A stretch of DNA of 64,000 nucleotides from Paraglaciecola algarum (GCF_021532655.1 NZ_JAKGAS010000013.1:36539-100538), one strand, 5' to 3'. Shown: positions 53,131 through 63,832, numbered from the stretch's first letter. Made by a program: numbers and translations. Notes: generated by a model not told the origin, from the sequence alone.

Positions 53131-54090
53131 TTATTTATTCCACAACCAGCGTAGTCCTTCAGGTAATAACATACCTGCGTGTTGGTCATTGTGAACGCCA
53201 TCGGTCCAAACATGTGTGACTTGATACCTTGCTCCTTGTACATTATTTTTATCTGCAATTCGGTTGGCATAATTGAGTGCTGATAACATTTGTTGGTTAG
53301 CTAAAAACCAGTTACCCCACTCATTATCTAAATCGTTTACACCGTCTTGCATAAACATTTTAATCGGGCGAATGGGCTCACGACGGATCAAAGCAGGATA
53401 ATCTTGTCCACCAAGACCTACTGGGTTAGCGTTTGGTTTAAAACCTATTGACACATAACTGCCAATAGAGCTATACACTTTACGAAAATAATCCGGCTTA
53501 TGCCAAGCTACCGTAAAGGCTGCAATTGCACCACTGCTAGTGCCACCTATGGCTCTTTGCTGCGGATCTTTAGTCAGATTATAGTTTTTGCCTACATGAG
53601 GTAACATTTCTTCAATGATGAATCTGGCATAACTGTCATTCATAGCGTCATATTCAGCTGCTCTATGATTGGGGTTACTCATACCTAGATCATCTGGATA
53701 ATGCTTTGATTTGTTACCAGGAGTAATGAAAATGCCAATTGTGGTAGGCATATCACCACTGGCAATTAAATTATCTAACACAGTCGTAATGCGTAACGAA
53801 CCTTTGGGGTTTGTTGCACGTTGACCATCTTGAAACACCAACACACTGGCCGCTTTTGATTCTTCGTATTGCGCGGGGACATACACCCAATAACGGCGCA
53901 CTGTGTCTTTTAAAATAGTACTGTGAAATTCAAATGGCCCGTTTAGCTTGCCTTTAGGTACCCCCTCTTGTTCCATTTGTTCTGGTGCCATGGTTAAGCC
54001 AGTTCGTACTTTTAAGGGCTCGGCCAACAACTTTAACGACATACAAAACAATAAACTGACAAACAATATTTTCGTACTTAATACTTGCAT
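53131..54090 (-). CDS. Exported alpha/beta-hydrolase esterase in the beta-glucan cluster
   Basis: A 319-residue protein with a signal peptide (VLSTKILFVSLLFCMSLKLLA). The esterase core has IGGTSSGAIAAFTVAWHKPDYF (GxSxG with Ser in TSSGA), an Asp in DGVNDLDNEWGNW and a His in TDGVHNDQHAGML. It resembles enterochelin-esterase/feruloyl-esterase-type hydrolases. The location downstream of GH3 suggests it clips acyl substituents from glucans, but that is inference. It is separated from GH3 by 113 bases and may have its own promoter. Confidence 0.82.
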   Translation of the reverse strand: MQVLSTKILFVSLLFCMSLKLLAEPLKVRTGLTMAPEQMEQEGVPKGKLNGPFEFHSTILKDTVRRYWVYVPAQYEESKAASVLVFQDGQRATNPKGSLRITTVLDNLIASGDMPTTIGIFITPGNKSKHYPDDLGMSNPNHRAAEYDAMNDSYARFIIEEMLPHVGKNYNLTKDPQQRAIGGTSSGAIAAFTVAWHKPDYFRKVYSSIGSYVSIGFKPNANPVGLGGQDYPALIRREPIRPIKMFMQDGVNDLDNEWGNWFLANQQMLSALNYANRIADKNNVQGARYQVTHVWTDGVHNDQHAGMLLPEGLRWLWNK

Positions 54091-54203
54091 AACTAACCAA
54101 ATGTAAACGTTTTAGGTGGTTACATTAAGTTAACAAAGCATCACGTTCAATACTTAAATAAATTGAACGTGATGATATACATACAAGCTCGTCAAATAAT
54201 CAA

Positions 54204-56750
54204 TTACTCACAGCTTTTAGAGTCTATATCTGTTGAAGTTACAAACCTCAGTTCGCTGATAGAAAGAGAGTTATTTGAATCTGAATAAATTGACAAACTA
54301 TCCACCAATTCATTGGCTGACAGACCTTGCACTAAACACGTCATGTCAATTGTAATATCCGTCCATGTGTTATCTGATAACTGAGTCAATTGATGACTGA
54401 TGTCTACTGCTTGGGTACAAGCCGCATTATTTTCTTGTTGCCCTGAACAAGCCATTTTCACAAATACTGAATTGGTTTTAGCTTGCTCGGTTTTAATATT
54501 TAACACTAAAGCAGATGCATTGGTTAACATTTCTGCAAGACTAGAGTTTTTTAATACAAAACTTACACCGGCTTTTCCTGATCCTAAAAAATCCAGTTTA
54601 AACGCATCTTCTTGAATATTTTTATCTATAGTGCGATAGCCAATATGCGGCAATGTTAAAGTGTTAGAAGACACCTCTTTTTTCTGCTGCGCAGAAAACA
54701 AAGTCATACTCCACTTAGGATCTAACTTGCCGCTAAACACAGCTAAACCAGATGCTTGAATTTTTACATTAGTTTCTGTGGTTAAATCATTAGGAACGTC
54801 AGTTGTGCTTGTGTAATCCAAGCCATAACCGTAAGCAAAAAGTGGTTGATACTCTGTATCTAGTCGATTATTCATTGCTTGAGGATCATTTGGCCAAGAA
54901 AATGCCAACTTGCCTTTAAAATCAAATTGTACTTGATTTTGACTATCGGCCAAAATGACTTCAGCCACGCCCGCACCTTCTGTACCAGGAAGCCAAGCGG
55001 CTACAAAAGCATCACTGGCATTCAGCTCAGCATTGACCCACATTGGACGACCAGATATGAAAACCGAAATAGTCGGTATGCCTTGAGCTTTAAAAGACTC
55101 TAACAATGCTAGGTCTTGTTTGTTTTCAGCTTGATAGGCTAGATGTTCGAGATCACCTTGGCCTTCAGCATATGGCTCTTCACCAAATACTACAATAGCC
55201 ACATCTGGTTTATCTGTAAACGCACCGTCAACACTCAAGGTACTTGTGCCACCAGCAGCGGTAACTTTTGCCGCTATGCCATCGTAAATCGAGCTACCAC
55301 CTGGAAAATCAGCATTAGTATTACCCGTGCCTTGCCAAGTCACACTCCAACCACCAGCTTGTTTACCAATATTATCTGCCCCGTCACCAGCCACTAAAAT
55401 ATTCTGTTTAGGAGAGATGGGGAGTAAATTGCCGTTGTTTTTAAGTAAAACCAAAGACTCTCTAACGGCTTGTCTAGCTATGTCTCGATGACTTTTTTGG
55501 CCTATCAACTCAGTTTTACCAGAATACTTACGATTAGCTGGACTAGGTTTTTCGAACAATCCCGCTCTTAACTTCACCCTTAAAATACGACGCACTGCAT
55601 CGTCAATTCTGGCTTGGCTAATTTCACCTGATTCAACTTGAGCCACAAGATTATGAAATAAAGGTTTCCATGCACTTGTGGGTACCATGTATATGTCTAA
55701 GCCTGCGTTTACTGCCTGAGGACAATTTTCATTGCTACAGCCTTTAATTTGTCCGTGTCCATTCCAGTCACCCACTACAAAACCATCAAAGCCCATTTTT
55801 TCTTTTAACACATCAGTTAATAGGTATTTATTGCCATGTAATTTATTGCCATGCCAACTGTTAAACGAAGCCATAACAGATTGAGCACCAGCTGTTAGGC
55901 CACCCACATATCCTTGAGCATGAATATCAAACAAGACTTGCTCTGAGGTAAGGTTATCACCTTGATCTACCCCATTTTGCGTACCACCGTCGCCGACAAA
56001 ATGTTTAACCGTACTGATCACTCGGTTGTCACCTAAAAAATCTTGCTCAGCATGACCTTGTAATCCTCTAACAATCGAAGCAGCATACGCTTTCACTATT
56101 TCAGGATCTTCAGAATAACTTTCGTAGGTTCTACCCCACCTATCATCACGCACCACAGCAACAGTCGGTGCAAATACCCAGTCTATGCCGGTAACCATTA
56201 CTTCAGTGGCTGTGATAGCCGCAATTTTTTCAATCAAATCAGGATTATTGGCTGCACCTAATCCAATATTATGGGGAAATAAAGTCGCACCAATTACATT
56301 ATTATGACCGTGCACTGCATCAGTGCCCCACATAGTGGGAATTGTGGAACCGTCTAACGAATCATCGATTGACGCTTGATACATTTGTTCGGCAAGATTG
56401 ATCCAATCTTGCGGGGTAGATTGTTTATTTCCATTCGGAAAAGAGCCGCCACCATTTAAGTAAGAGCCAAATCCATATTCGCGCATATCTTCAACTGTGA
56501 TATCGCGAATTTCAGGTTGGATCATTTGTGCGACTTTTTGTTTCAGGCTCATAGTCGCTAATAAAGATTCAATCCTAGTTTCAATGTTTGGATCTTGAAC
56601 TACTTCAGACTGGATTTTTGGCCATATTTCATTTTTTACTTGAGGGCTAGAAACAGCTGGATTTATAGGTGTTTTATCACCAGAACATGCCGCCATAATT
56701 AAACTTAAACCACCTAAAATCGCTATATTATTAGCTAATTTAATCACCAT
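54204..56750 (-). CDS. GH3 beta-glucosidase/exo-beta-glucanase lipoprotein
   Basis: About 848 residues from ATG 56750, chosen because AGAGGGGGCTA precedes it and it gives a lipobox signal (LIMAAC, Cys22); the frame is open to 56858, but that part lacks an RBS. The GH3 (alpha/beta)8 barrel holds VVGDWNGHG with nucleophile Asp328 and KHFVGDGG; the second domain carries GDGADNIGKQAGGW-like residues, and a C-terminal beta-sandwich follows. GH3 exo-enzymes release glucose from beta-1,3/1,4-glucans. It follows the TonB receptor by 128 bases, in the same orientation. Confidence 0.93.
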   Translation of the reverse strand: MVIKLANNIAILGGLSLIMAACSGDKTPINPAVSSPQVKNEIWPKIQSEVVQDPNIETRIESLLATMSLKQKVAQMIQPEIRDITVEDMREYGFGSYLNGGGSFPNGNKQSTPQDWINLAEQMYQASIDDSLDGSTIPTMWGTDAVHGHNNVIGATLFPHNIGLGAANNPDLIEKIAAITATEVMVTGIDWVFAPTVAVVRDDRWGRTYESYSEDPEIVKAYAASIVRGLQGHAEQDFLGDNRVISTVKHFVGDGGTQNGVDQGDNLTSEQVLFDIHAQGYVGGLTAGAQSVMASFNSWHGNKLHGNKYLLTDVLKEKMGFDGFVVGDWNGHGQIKGCSNENCPQAVNAGLDIYMVPTSAWKPLFHNLVAQVESGEISQARIDDAVRRILRVKLRAGLFEKPSPANRKYSGKTELIGQKSHRDIARQAVRESLVLLKNNGNLLPISPKQNILVAGDGADNIGKQAGGWSVTWQGTGNTNADFPGGSSIYDGIAAKVTAAGGTSTLSVDGAFTDKPDVAIVVFGEEPYAEGQGDLEHLAYQAENKQDLALLESFKAQGIPTISVFISGRPMWVNAELNASDAFVAAWLPGTEGAGVAEVILADSQNQVQFDFKGKLAFSWPNDPQAMNNRLDTEYQPLFAYGYGLDYTSTTDVPNDLTTETNVKIQASGLAVFSGKLDPKWSMTLFSAQQKKEVSSNTLTLPHIGYRTIDKNIQEDAFKLDFLGSGKAGVSFVLKNSSLAEMLTNASALVLNIKTEQAKTNSVFVKMACSGQQENNAACTQAVDISHQLTQLSDNTWTDITIDMTCLVQGLSANELVDSLSIYSDSNNSLSISELRFVTSTDIDSKSCE

Positions 56751-56878
56751 TAGCCCCCTCTGATTAATTATAAAGAATGAGATATGAGTTGTTACTTTTG
56801 TTAAAAATGACAACTCCTGAAATATTAGTTTAAAAAGTAAACGCCCACCACTCTGCACAGCAGCAGGCGCCTACACCC

Positions 56879-59836
56879 CTACTTAAAGCTATACCTAGCA
56901 CCTAGTACATATCTAGAGCCATATTCACGAGCAAACAAGAACTGTTCTTGGTACCGTCCAAACCCTTGTTCAGTTTCATTGTTTAAATTAATACCGTCAA
57001 AGAAAATGGTTAAGTTTTCATTTAGGTCATAGTTAACACTCATGTCCCACTGACCAAAGGCCTTAGCAAATTGTGGAGGATTATCAGACGACCCTTGATC
57101 TTGCCCCACACCTATCAAGTATTCATCACGCCAGGCGTAAGTAACCTTGATTGAAATGCCATCTTTTTCGTAGAAACCTTGGAAGTTAGCTGAATCACTT
57201 AACCCAGTAAGTGGAGTTTGTTGGGTTAAGCTTGTGACGTCAAACTCGACATCACCTTCTACAAAAGTCGCGTTAACGCCGACACCAAAACCACTGTCTC
57301 CCAACAGATGTTGTACCGCCAATTCAATACCATCTACTGTCTTGGTTTCTGGACTGTTGTATGGACGACTAATGTCCCATTCAATTAAAGGATCACTTGC
57401 TTCAGGCACAATATAACCTTGAGCATTTAAGGTAGCGCCATTAGCTTGCATTTGCGCAAATATCGCATCATTTGTAGCTTGTACACCATCTGCTATTAAA
57501 TCGGCTTCAGCTTGTTGCCATCTAGGGCCTTGATAAATATCGTGAAACCCATCAATGGTGGTAGAGACAATCTGACTACCAATAAAGTTTTCTACTTCCT
57601 TCTTGAAATAACCAATTGCCGCATAACTGCCTTCGTCATAGTAGTATTCCAAACTTAGATCTAAATTAGTTGACTCAAATGGCTGTAAGTTAGTGTTACC
57701 TTCACTACCGTTTCGAGAACCTATTTTGGGGCTGCCAGATAACTGTCTGCCTCCAGCTAGATTTCCTAAAGGCGCCCTTGCTATGGTTTTTCCCCAAGAA
57801 AAGCGGCCAACTAAATCGTCAGTAATTTCTACTTTAAAATCAAACATAGGCAGCAGCACATCATGCTCACCTGCTAATTCTAAGAAGTTACTGTCGCCAT
57901 CTAAACGTTGAGTGTGCCATTCGCTACCACCTTTCCACCAAACCTCTGTTGGAACTTGCTGTAAAACGCTACTCGTCACATCTGTTTCTTCATAACGAAC
58001 ACCTATGTTCATTTGTACAAAAAAGTCTGCTATATCAAACTCCCACAGTGACTGCACATAAATACTGCTAGTTTCTTCTGTCACAGAGCTTTCAGAATAA
58101 GTGCCCATAGGGTGGTAAGCAGTAGCTGCAAAATAATCATCACCGCCTAAGACTTCATTGGTTAAAAATGCTTCTGAGCGTGCCACCAATTCATCAAAAT
58201 CAAAGGTGTAGTAATAATTGGGACTAAGATCAGCTCCGCCACCCTCAATCGCACTTAAAAAGTTTTCAGTACTGTGACGAGTAAACATGCCGTCAGGCAA
58301 CATTTCAGGCCATGATGGGTTGAATAAAAACCCACCAATCAAGCCACTCCAAGCATTTGAACCACCCATAGTTTGTTCAGTTCTGGCAACACCAAAATCA
58401 ACCGAAACCAATGGAATATCAAAAGTGTTGTCCCACGAACCATCAAGTTGAAACTGCTCAATACTAGATTTACCAGGAGAATGAATAAACTGACTAAAAT
58501 GAGTATCAATTTCACCTGGGGCTAATTCTGTTGTGCCATTGTTCCAATATATTTGTGCACTGGGTATGTCACCCTCTCGGAAGTCATAAGTTTTAGTGGT
58601 TAGTTGATCTGAGCCCAGTACTAATGAACCTTGGCTACCTAATCCCTCGTCTGCGCCATTATCATTTTCACTACTTGAATCATGATAATCTAATGTTAAC
58701 TTAAGATTGTCAGTTACCTGCCAATCAAAATTAAGGCCAAGGGACTCTTCTTTAACTTCTGTCGTCACTCGGGTAGCAGTATAAGATCCGTCATTGCCAG
58801 CAATATCAGCAAAAATGACTGTACCGTTTTCATCTAATTCATAGGCATTTATATTGCCGCCATAGTCGTTCCACATTCCCCAGCTAATTGAATTACTGCC
58901 TGTAACGGCATTGGTCATAGTGTAATCAAGGGTTATAACTAAATCGTCAACTGGGGCATATTGTAAAGCCAGATGACCATTGGTGCGTTCTCTTTGAGTA
59001 TCTTGAATGGCATATCCCATATTCCTTGGGAAGAAATAATCACCACTTGGATTACCTTCAGCATCTAAAGGACGTGCATCAATCACATTTGGTGCATCTA
59101 GCTCAGGTAGCGCAACATTCGCCTGCCACCCTTGTATACCAGCCGATTGTTGTTGAAAGTCACGTCTGTGATGATTAAACGAGAAAGCCACACCAAAAGT
59201 TTCATCAGCAAAAGTATTACTGTAAACGGCTGAAAGTTCAGGAGTGACATCATTGCCCGCTTCATTTGATGTATCTATAATGGTCTTTCCCGAAATAGAA
59301 TACTTCTCACCGGGACTAGCTAAAGGTTTCGTTGTAACAATATTAACCGTTGCGCCTAAACCACCACTTGGTAACTCGGCACGAGCTGTTTTTTGCACTT
59401 CAAGTGCGCTTACGCCTTCTGAAGATAAATTCTCAAGGCTATACGAACGAGTATTACCTGTTCCAGGCATTTGCCTACCGTTTAAGGTAATAAGGTTAAA
59501 CTCGGGGCCAAATCCCCTTACCGTGATTTGACTGCCTTCACCATTAGCACGGCTAACCGATACACCTGTAATACGTTGCAGTGACTCTGCTAAATTGGTA
59601 TCGGGGAATTTCCCCATATCTTCAGCAGATATAATATCTACCACCCCAGACGCATCACGCTTTAGGTTCATTGATTTAAGTAAACTGCCGCGTATTCCGC
59701 GTACTTCTATGACTTCAGCCTCATCAGCCCCCCCTGAGCTAGCTTCTTGAGCATATAAAGACTGACTTGCAGTGGCAGCAAAAATGGATGAAAGACATAA
59801 TGCAATATGTGTTTTTGAAAATGTTGAATATTTCAT
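56879..59836 (-). CDS. TonB-dependent receptor for carbohydrate (large Xanthomonas-Caulobacter type)
   Basis: A 985-residue outer-membrane protein. Signal peptide; a TonB box-like EVIEVRGIRGSL; the plug domain has DIISAEDMGKFPDTNLAESLQRITGVSVSRANGEGSQITVRGFGPEFNLITLNGRQMPG, typical of the TonB-Xanth-Caul receptor group; a long beta-barrel ends in LGARYSFK. It lies between GH16 and GH3 genes, with 84 and 128 bases of spacing. No SusD partner is present, unlike Bacteroidetes loci. It would import beta-glucan oligosaccharides. Confidence 0.93.
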   Translation of the reverse strand: MKYSTFSKTHIALCLSSIFAATASQSLYAQEASSGGADEAEVIEVRGIRGSLLKSMNLKRDASGVVDIISAEDMGKFPDTNLAESLQRITGVSVSRANGEGSQITVRGFGPEFNLITLNGRQMPGTGNTRSYSLENLSSEGVSALEVQKTARAELPSGGLGATVNIVTTKPLASPGEKYSISGKTIIDTSNEAGNDVTPELSAVYSNTFADETFGVAFSFNHHRRDFQQQSAGIQGWQANVALPELDAPNVIDARPLDAEGNPSGDYFFPRNMGYAIQDTQRERTNGHLALQYAPVDDLVITLDYTMTNAVTGSNSISWGMWNDYGGNINAYELDENGTVIFADIAGNDGSYTATRVTTEVKEESLGLNFDWQVTDNLKLTLDYHDSSSENDNGADEGLGSQGSLVLGSDQLTTKTYDFREGDIPSAQIYWNNGTTELAPGEIDTHFSQFIHSPGKSSIEQFQLDGSWDNTFDIPLVSVDFGVARTEQTMGGSNAWSGLIGGFLFNPSWPEMLPDGMFTRHSTENFLSAIEGGGADLSPNYYYTFDFDELVARSEAFLTNEVLGGDDYFAATAYHPMGTYSESSVTEETSSIYVQSLWEFDIADFFVQMNIGVRYEETDVTSSVLQQVPTEVWWKGGSEWHTQRLDGDSNFLELAGEHDVLLPMFDFKVEITDDLVGRFSWGKTIARAPLGNLAGGRQLSGSPKIGSRNGSEGNTNLQPFESTNLDLSLEYYYDEGSYAAIGYFKKEVENFIGSQIVSTTIDGFHDIYQGPRWQQAEADLIADGVQATNDAIFAQMQANGATLNAQGYIVPEASDPLIEWDISRPYNSPETKTVDGIELAVQHLLGDSGFGVGVNATFVEGDVEFDVTSLTQQTPLTGLSDSANFQGFYEKDGISIKVTYAWRDEYLIGVGQDQGSSDNPPQFAKAFGQWDMSVNYDLNENLTIFFDGINLNNETEQGFGRYQEQFLFAREYGSRYVLGARYSFK

Positions 59837-59920
59837 GTTAACCCTACTTTCTTAAAATTAGTTTTGATTTAATGGCGGCTTTGTCTGGCTCGAACTTCTC
59901 AGCCTTTAAAGACAACGAGA

Positions 59921-62900
59921 CTAAGGCACTATGATTTGCGCATTATCAACGCGATACACAGCACCATCTCCCGTTCCCCAAGTAGGGAAAACCATCACCA
60001 CATCAATGGCACTAATATCCAATCCGGCAGCAAATAAGTCCTCTAAGGTAAAGGTATAGGTTTGCCATTCACCTGCAGTTGGCGTTACACCTTCTTGGCT
60101 AGCTGAAAGTGCTAATTCAACAGCGGTATCAGCATCGCCTGATTCAATTTTAAATAACCAAGTTGAACTAGCGTCATTTGGAGCAGAAACTACTTTCAAA
60201 TCAAAACGTACAACACCACCTTGAAGTAAGGCACTGGCATCGTAATAAACACCGTCATTTGCTAAAAAGCCCATTACTGTTGGAGAAGCACCAATTACAA
60301 ACTCTGCCACTTGACCATGTTCTGAATCGTCTGATTCTTCGGTTGGAGTTGAATCTGCACAACAGTCCCAAATTGGCCATTCACTATTTTGTGAATCTTC
60401 ATATAGAGTTAGACCAACCGCAGCAGGCACACTGGAAGGATCATAAATCATCACGTTATCTAATCGATAAACCGCACCTTCACCCGCTCCCCAAACCGGG
60501 AACACCATCAACACATCAATGGCGCTAATATCCAAACCAGCATCGTATAAACTTTGTAATGAATAAGTGTAAGTTTGCCATTCACCTACTACTGGATTCG
60601 CTCCTTCTTGGCTGTCAGCCAAAGGCAATTCAACGGCACCAGAGGCATCACCAGATTCAATTTTAAATAACCACTGGGCATCAGAGTTAACAGGCGCTTC
60701 TAGCACTTTCATTTCAAATTGCACTACGCCATTAGTTAATAGGTTTGAAGCGTCTAGATACACTTCATCATCCGCTAAAATTCCCATTACGGTAGGTGCA
60801 CTACCTATGACATACTCAGCCGTTAATCCGTGGGCAGTATCATCATTTTCAACCGTTGGCGTTGAACCACCACAACAATCCCAAATACTCCACTGGGCTA
60901 ACGCTGCGTCAGCAAATAACACATGACCATTAAAAGCAGTTGAAGCATTAGGATCATATATTTTTGCATTATCGATACGATAAATGGCTCCAGAACCAGC
61001 CCCCCAAGCAGGGAACACCATAAGTACATCAATGGCGCTGGTATCTAAGCCGGCTTCGGCTAAGTCAGCTAAATTGAAGGTATAAGTTTGCCACTGACCT
61101 TCAACCGGTGAGACACTTTCAACACTGGCAGCAAGGTTTAGCTCAACTGCTGTGGCTGCATTATCAGCTTCAACTTTAAACAACCAAGCAGCACTTGTGT
61201 CACTTGGCATAGACACTACTTTCATATCAAACTGGATGACACCATTAGCCAAAATACTAGTGGCATCAAATGGAGCTGGACTCTCGGTGTTATCTTCACG
61301 AGATATAAAGCCCATAACCGTTGGCGCATCACCAATGATAAATTCTGCAGTTGCACCATAAGTCGTATCTTCATCTTCGACCACCATAGGTACTGAACCA
61401 CCACAACAATCCCACATTGGCCAACTGGCGTTTTCAGCATCTTCGAACAGGGTAACTGATGGAGAAGCACTACCACCTTTCCCAGCAATGGTTAAATTGG
61501 TAATTTGGTACACAGCTCCTTCGCCTGATCCCCAAGCTGGAAAAACCATGACGACATCTAAGGCACTTAAATCAAGGCCCATGTCAGCTAAGGTTTTTAA
61601 ACTAAAACTAAATGTTTGCCATTCACCTTCGATTAATTGTGCGCCGTTTAAATTATCAGTTAAAGGGACAGCCGCTTCAGTTTGAGCCTCTAAACTTTCT
61701 ACCTTTAGGCTCCATGAAGCACTTGTATCATTCGGTAACGACACTATTTTCATATCAAAACTAAGGGTGCCAGAATCAACTAAAGGAGAGGCGTCAAATG
61801 GTTTTGGCGCTCCTGCCGGATCATCGATGAATTCTGAGCGAGAAATGAAGCCATTAACAGTTGGGCTTGCCCCAACATAAAACTCCATAACACTGCCTTT
61901 TTCAGCGTCATCCATTAAAGTAGGTGTTGAACCACCACAACAATCCCATGCAGGCCAATTAGGGTTTAACGCACCAGAAAATATTGTTAAATCTTGGGCA
62001 ATTCCTGAAGATGGTGGTGAAGGGATCGGCGCTTTACCTTCAACTAAAGCGTCATCTAGGCTGTCGTAGCCTCCACGCACGGTTTCACAACCTTTGCCTG
62101 TATCTGGATTATGAACACACTCATAAACACGTACGTAGTCTATTTCGAATGCATTGCCGTTACCAAAAGCTTCGGCGTCCACTCCAAGATTATTCACATT
62201 CTCAGGCCAATCACCGCCAACCGCAAAGTTCATAATTAAAAAGAACTCTTGGTCAAAAGGACCTTTATCCCAATAGGTAGTTAACTCACCAGTAATTGGG
62301 TCAAAGTTCTCATGAAACCATCCTCTATGGGCCAAACCAACAGCTTGATCTTTGCTGTTATAACGGACTTGAGATTGGCGTTGTGTGGCATATAGATAGT
62401 TATCTACATACCAGCGTATCTCACCTTCTTGCCACTCAATAGCATAAGTGTGAAAATCATCTGCAGGATTCAGATTATCAGGTAGTATGTATGAACCACC
62501 AGAATTAACATTGTTTGGCCATTCTTTGCCATAATGTAACGTGCCATGGACTCGACTTTCAATATTACCTTCATTGTCTACAGTCTTTAAGTTTACTGCT
62601 TCTAATATGTCTATTTCGCCCGATTTAGGCCAACCACCATATACACTATCAGTCGGCATCATCCAGAATGCAGGCCAACTACCTTGGCCGCTGGGTAATT
62701 TAGCGTTAATTTCAATTCGGCCGTATTTAAAGTCTGCCTTATATTGAGTGATCATTCTTGCAGACGTATAGGGCTTGTTGGCTCCAGCTTCTGCCGGTAA
62801 AGCGACTATTTGTAACTTCCCATCTGCGATATAGGAGTTATCTGAGCTATCGGTATAACATTGTTTTTCGTTATTCCCGCCACCGTCACAATTTACTTCG

Positions 62901-63094
62901 TGGGTCCATTTTTTATCATCGATTGCTGAACTATCAAATTCATCACTCCAAACCAAGTTCCAATCAGAAACCGGTTGTGTGGGTTTGATATGTTCAGTAC
63001 TGGTTTTTGTTTCCGCTTGTCCGCCACACCCTAAAAATGTAAGGGTTGACATACAAACAACTAATTGACTGATATTTTGTGCTGCTTTTTTCAT
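59921..63094 (-). CDS. GH16 laminarinase-like lipoprotein with four tandem CBM-like modules
   Basis: A 1057-residue protein. Lipobox Cys23 (LTFLGC). The GH16 catalytic domain (about 45-326) has GEIDILEAV with nucleophile Glu160 and acid/base Glu165, fitting the beta-1,3-glucanase subgroup. A short Pro/Ser linker precedes four tandem modules at about 368-537, 546-712, 724-884 and 895-1057. Each starts WDCCGGS or WDCCADS and ends DxxMVFPxWGxGxGAVYxxxN, probably beta-sandwich carbohydrate-binding modules not assigned to a named CBM family here. Secretion to the cell surface and hydrolysis of laminarin is the likely role. Confidence 0.9.
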   Translation of the reverse strand: MKKAAQNISQLVVCMSTLTFLGCGGQAETKTSTEHIKPTQPVSDWNLVWSDEFDSSAIDDKKWTHEVNCDGGGNNEKQCYTDSSDNSYIADGKLQIVALPAEAGANKPYTSARMITQYKADFKYGRIEINAKLPSGQGSWPAFWMMPTDSVYGGWPKSGEIDILEAVNLKTVDNEGNIESRVHGTLHYGKEWPNNVNSGGSYILPDNLNPADDFHTYAIEWQEGEIRWYVDNYLYATQRQSQVRYNSKDQAVGLAHRGWFHENFDPITGELTTYWDKGPFDQEFFLIMNFAVGGDWPENVNNLGVDAEAFGNGNAFEIDYVRVYECVHNPDTGKGCETVRGGYDSLDDALVEGKAPIPSPPSSGIAQDLTIFSGALNPNWPAWDCCGGSTPTLMDDAEKGSVMEFYVGASPTVNGFISRSEFIDDPAGAPKPFDASPLVDSGTLSFDMKIVSLPNDTSASWSLKVESLEAQTEAAVPLTDNLNGAQLIEGEWQTFSFSLKTLADMGLDLSALDVVMVFPAWGSGEGAVYQITNLTIAGKGGSASPSVTLFEDAENASWPMWDCCGGSVPMVVEDEDTTYGATAEFIIGDAPTVMGFISREDNTESPAPFDATSILANGVIQFDMKVVSMPSDTSAAWLFKVEADNAATAVELNLAASVESVSPVEGQWQTYTFNLADLAEAGLDTSAIDVLMVFPAWGAGSGAIYRIDNAKIYDPNASTAFNGHVLFADAALAQWSIWDCCGGSTPTVENDDTAHGLTAEYVIGSAPTVMGILADDEVYLDASNLLTNGVVQFEMKVLEAPVNSDAQWLFKIESGDASGAVELPLADSQEGANPVVGEWQTYTYSLQSLYDAGLDISAIDVLMVFPVWGAGEGAVYRLDNVMIYDPSSVPAAVGLTLYEDSQNSEWPIWDCCADSTPTEESDDSEHGQVAEFVIGASPTVMGFLANDGVYYDASALLQGGVVRFDLKVVSAPNDASSTWLFKIESGDADTAVELALSASQEGVTPTAGEWQTYTFTLEDLFAAGLDISAIDVVMVFPTWGTGDGAVYRVDNAQIIVP

Positions 63095-63521
63095 TGTGTG
63101 TGATTCTCAAATTTGGCTAAGCAACAAGCTCGAGAGTTAAATCATAAATAATTAGCAGATTTAACTATCCAACTCCTCTTCACCTGTGTACCAATATATT
63201 TTTATTTGTTTGATACTCGGCGCTTTGTGCGCTCAAAAGGTGGTGATTAACAAATTAATCGCGGGCATGATGAAATAGTTACAATTACTTAACAATTGAA
63301 ATGCGGTATTAGGAAACGAGTTTGCGGTGTTGTAGGAATGAGTAACAAAAAGCCGATGAAGCGATACAATAAGGCGGCAAACTGAACCTAAATACAATTA
63401 AAGCTTAAACCTAAAAACAAAGGTTAACTAAAAGTGATTTTAGAGGTAAAGGAGCAATTGCCGAGATGTCATATTTGGGTGAGTATCATCATGGATGTGC
63501 AATTCAAACCATTGACGCTTT

Positions 63522-63703
63522 CCTAAAATTTAGGGCTGGATTACTCCAGGCATCCTGCCTTACGCCCTTCGGGCCATGCTGCGCATGTTCTATTTTGTTC
63601 CAGACAAAATAGTCGAACCACGCTGGCTATTCGCATCATCCCTGATACTCACCTCGTTCCGAGGCCAACCTCCGGTTGTTCTAATTTTTTCCCGAAAAAT
63701 TAG
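63522..63703. repeat. Nine consecutive short hairpins inside the tandem unit
   Basis: In order: CCTAAA/TTTAGG at 63522, CTGGA/TCCAG at 63536, AGGCA/TGCCT at 63548, GCCC/GGGC at 63564, CATG/CATG at 63575, CTATTTTGT/ACAAAATAG at 63590, CCTCG/CGAGG at 63652, CAACC/GGTTG at 63666, CTAATTTTT/AAAAATTAG at 63681. Most loops are TTC, TCC or the five-base TCCAG/TCCCG. The regular loop wording with unrelated arms is unusual. The strand of transcription, if any, is unknown. Confidence 0.7.
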
Positions 63704-63796
63704 TCTCATCCGGCACGACTAACGTGACAGAAGTATATAAATTAACATCGGGGATTTTTGAAACTTAGGGGATATACAAAAAGATGGTGGGGGAAA

Positions 63797-63832
63797 ACGG
63801 GAATTTCAGGAACGTAGTTCCGCTCCGTTTTT
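63797..63832 (+). terminator. Terminator-like stem within the tandem unit
   Basis: AAACGG pairs with CCGTTT, enclosing an inner GGAAC-GTA-GTTCC stem, and is followed by TTC. It lies near the end of the 380-bp unit and could end transcription of the hairpin chain. Confidence 0.45.

Noticed and set aside
60178..60528. Plus-strand frames over the GH16 repeats
   Set aside because: They recur because the coding DNA is repeated; they are shadows of the module repeats.
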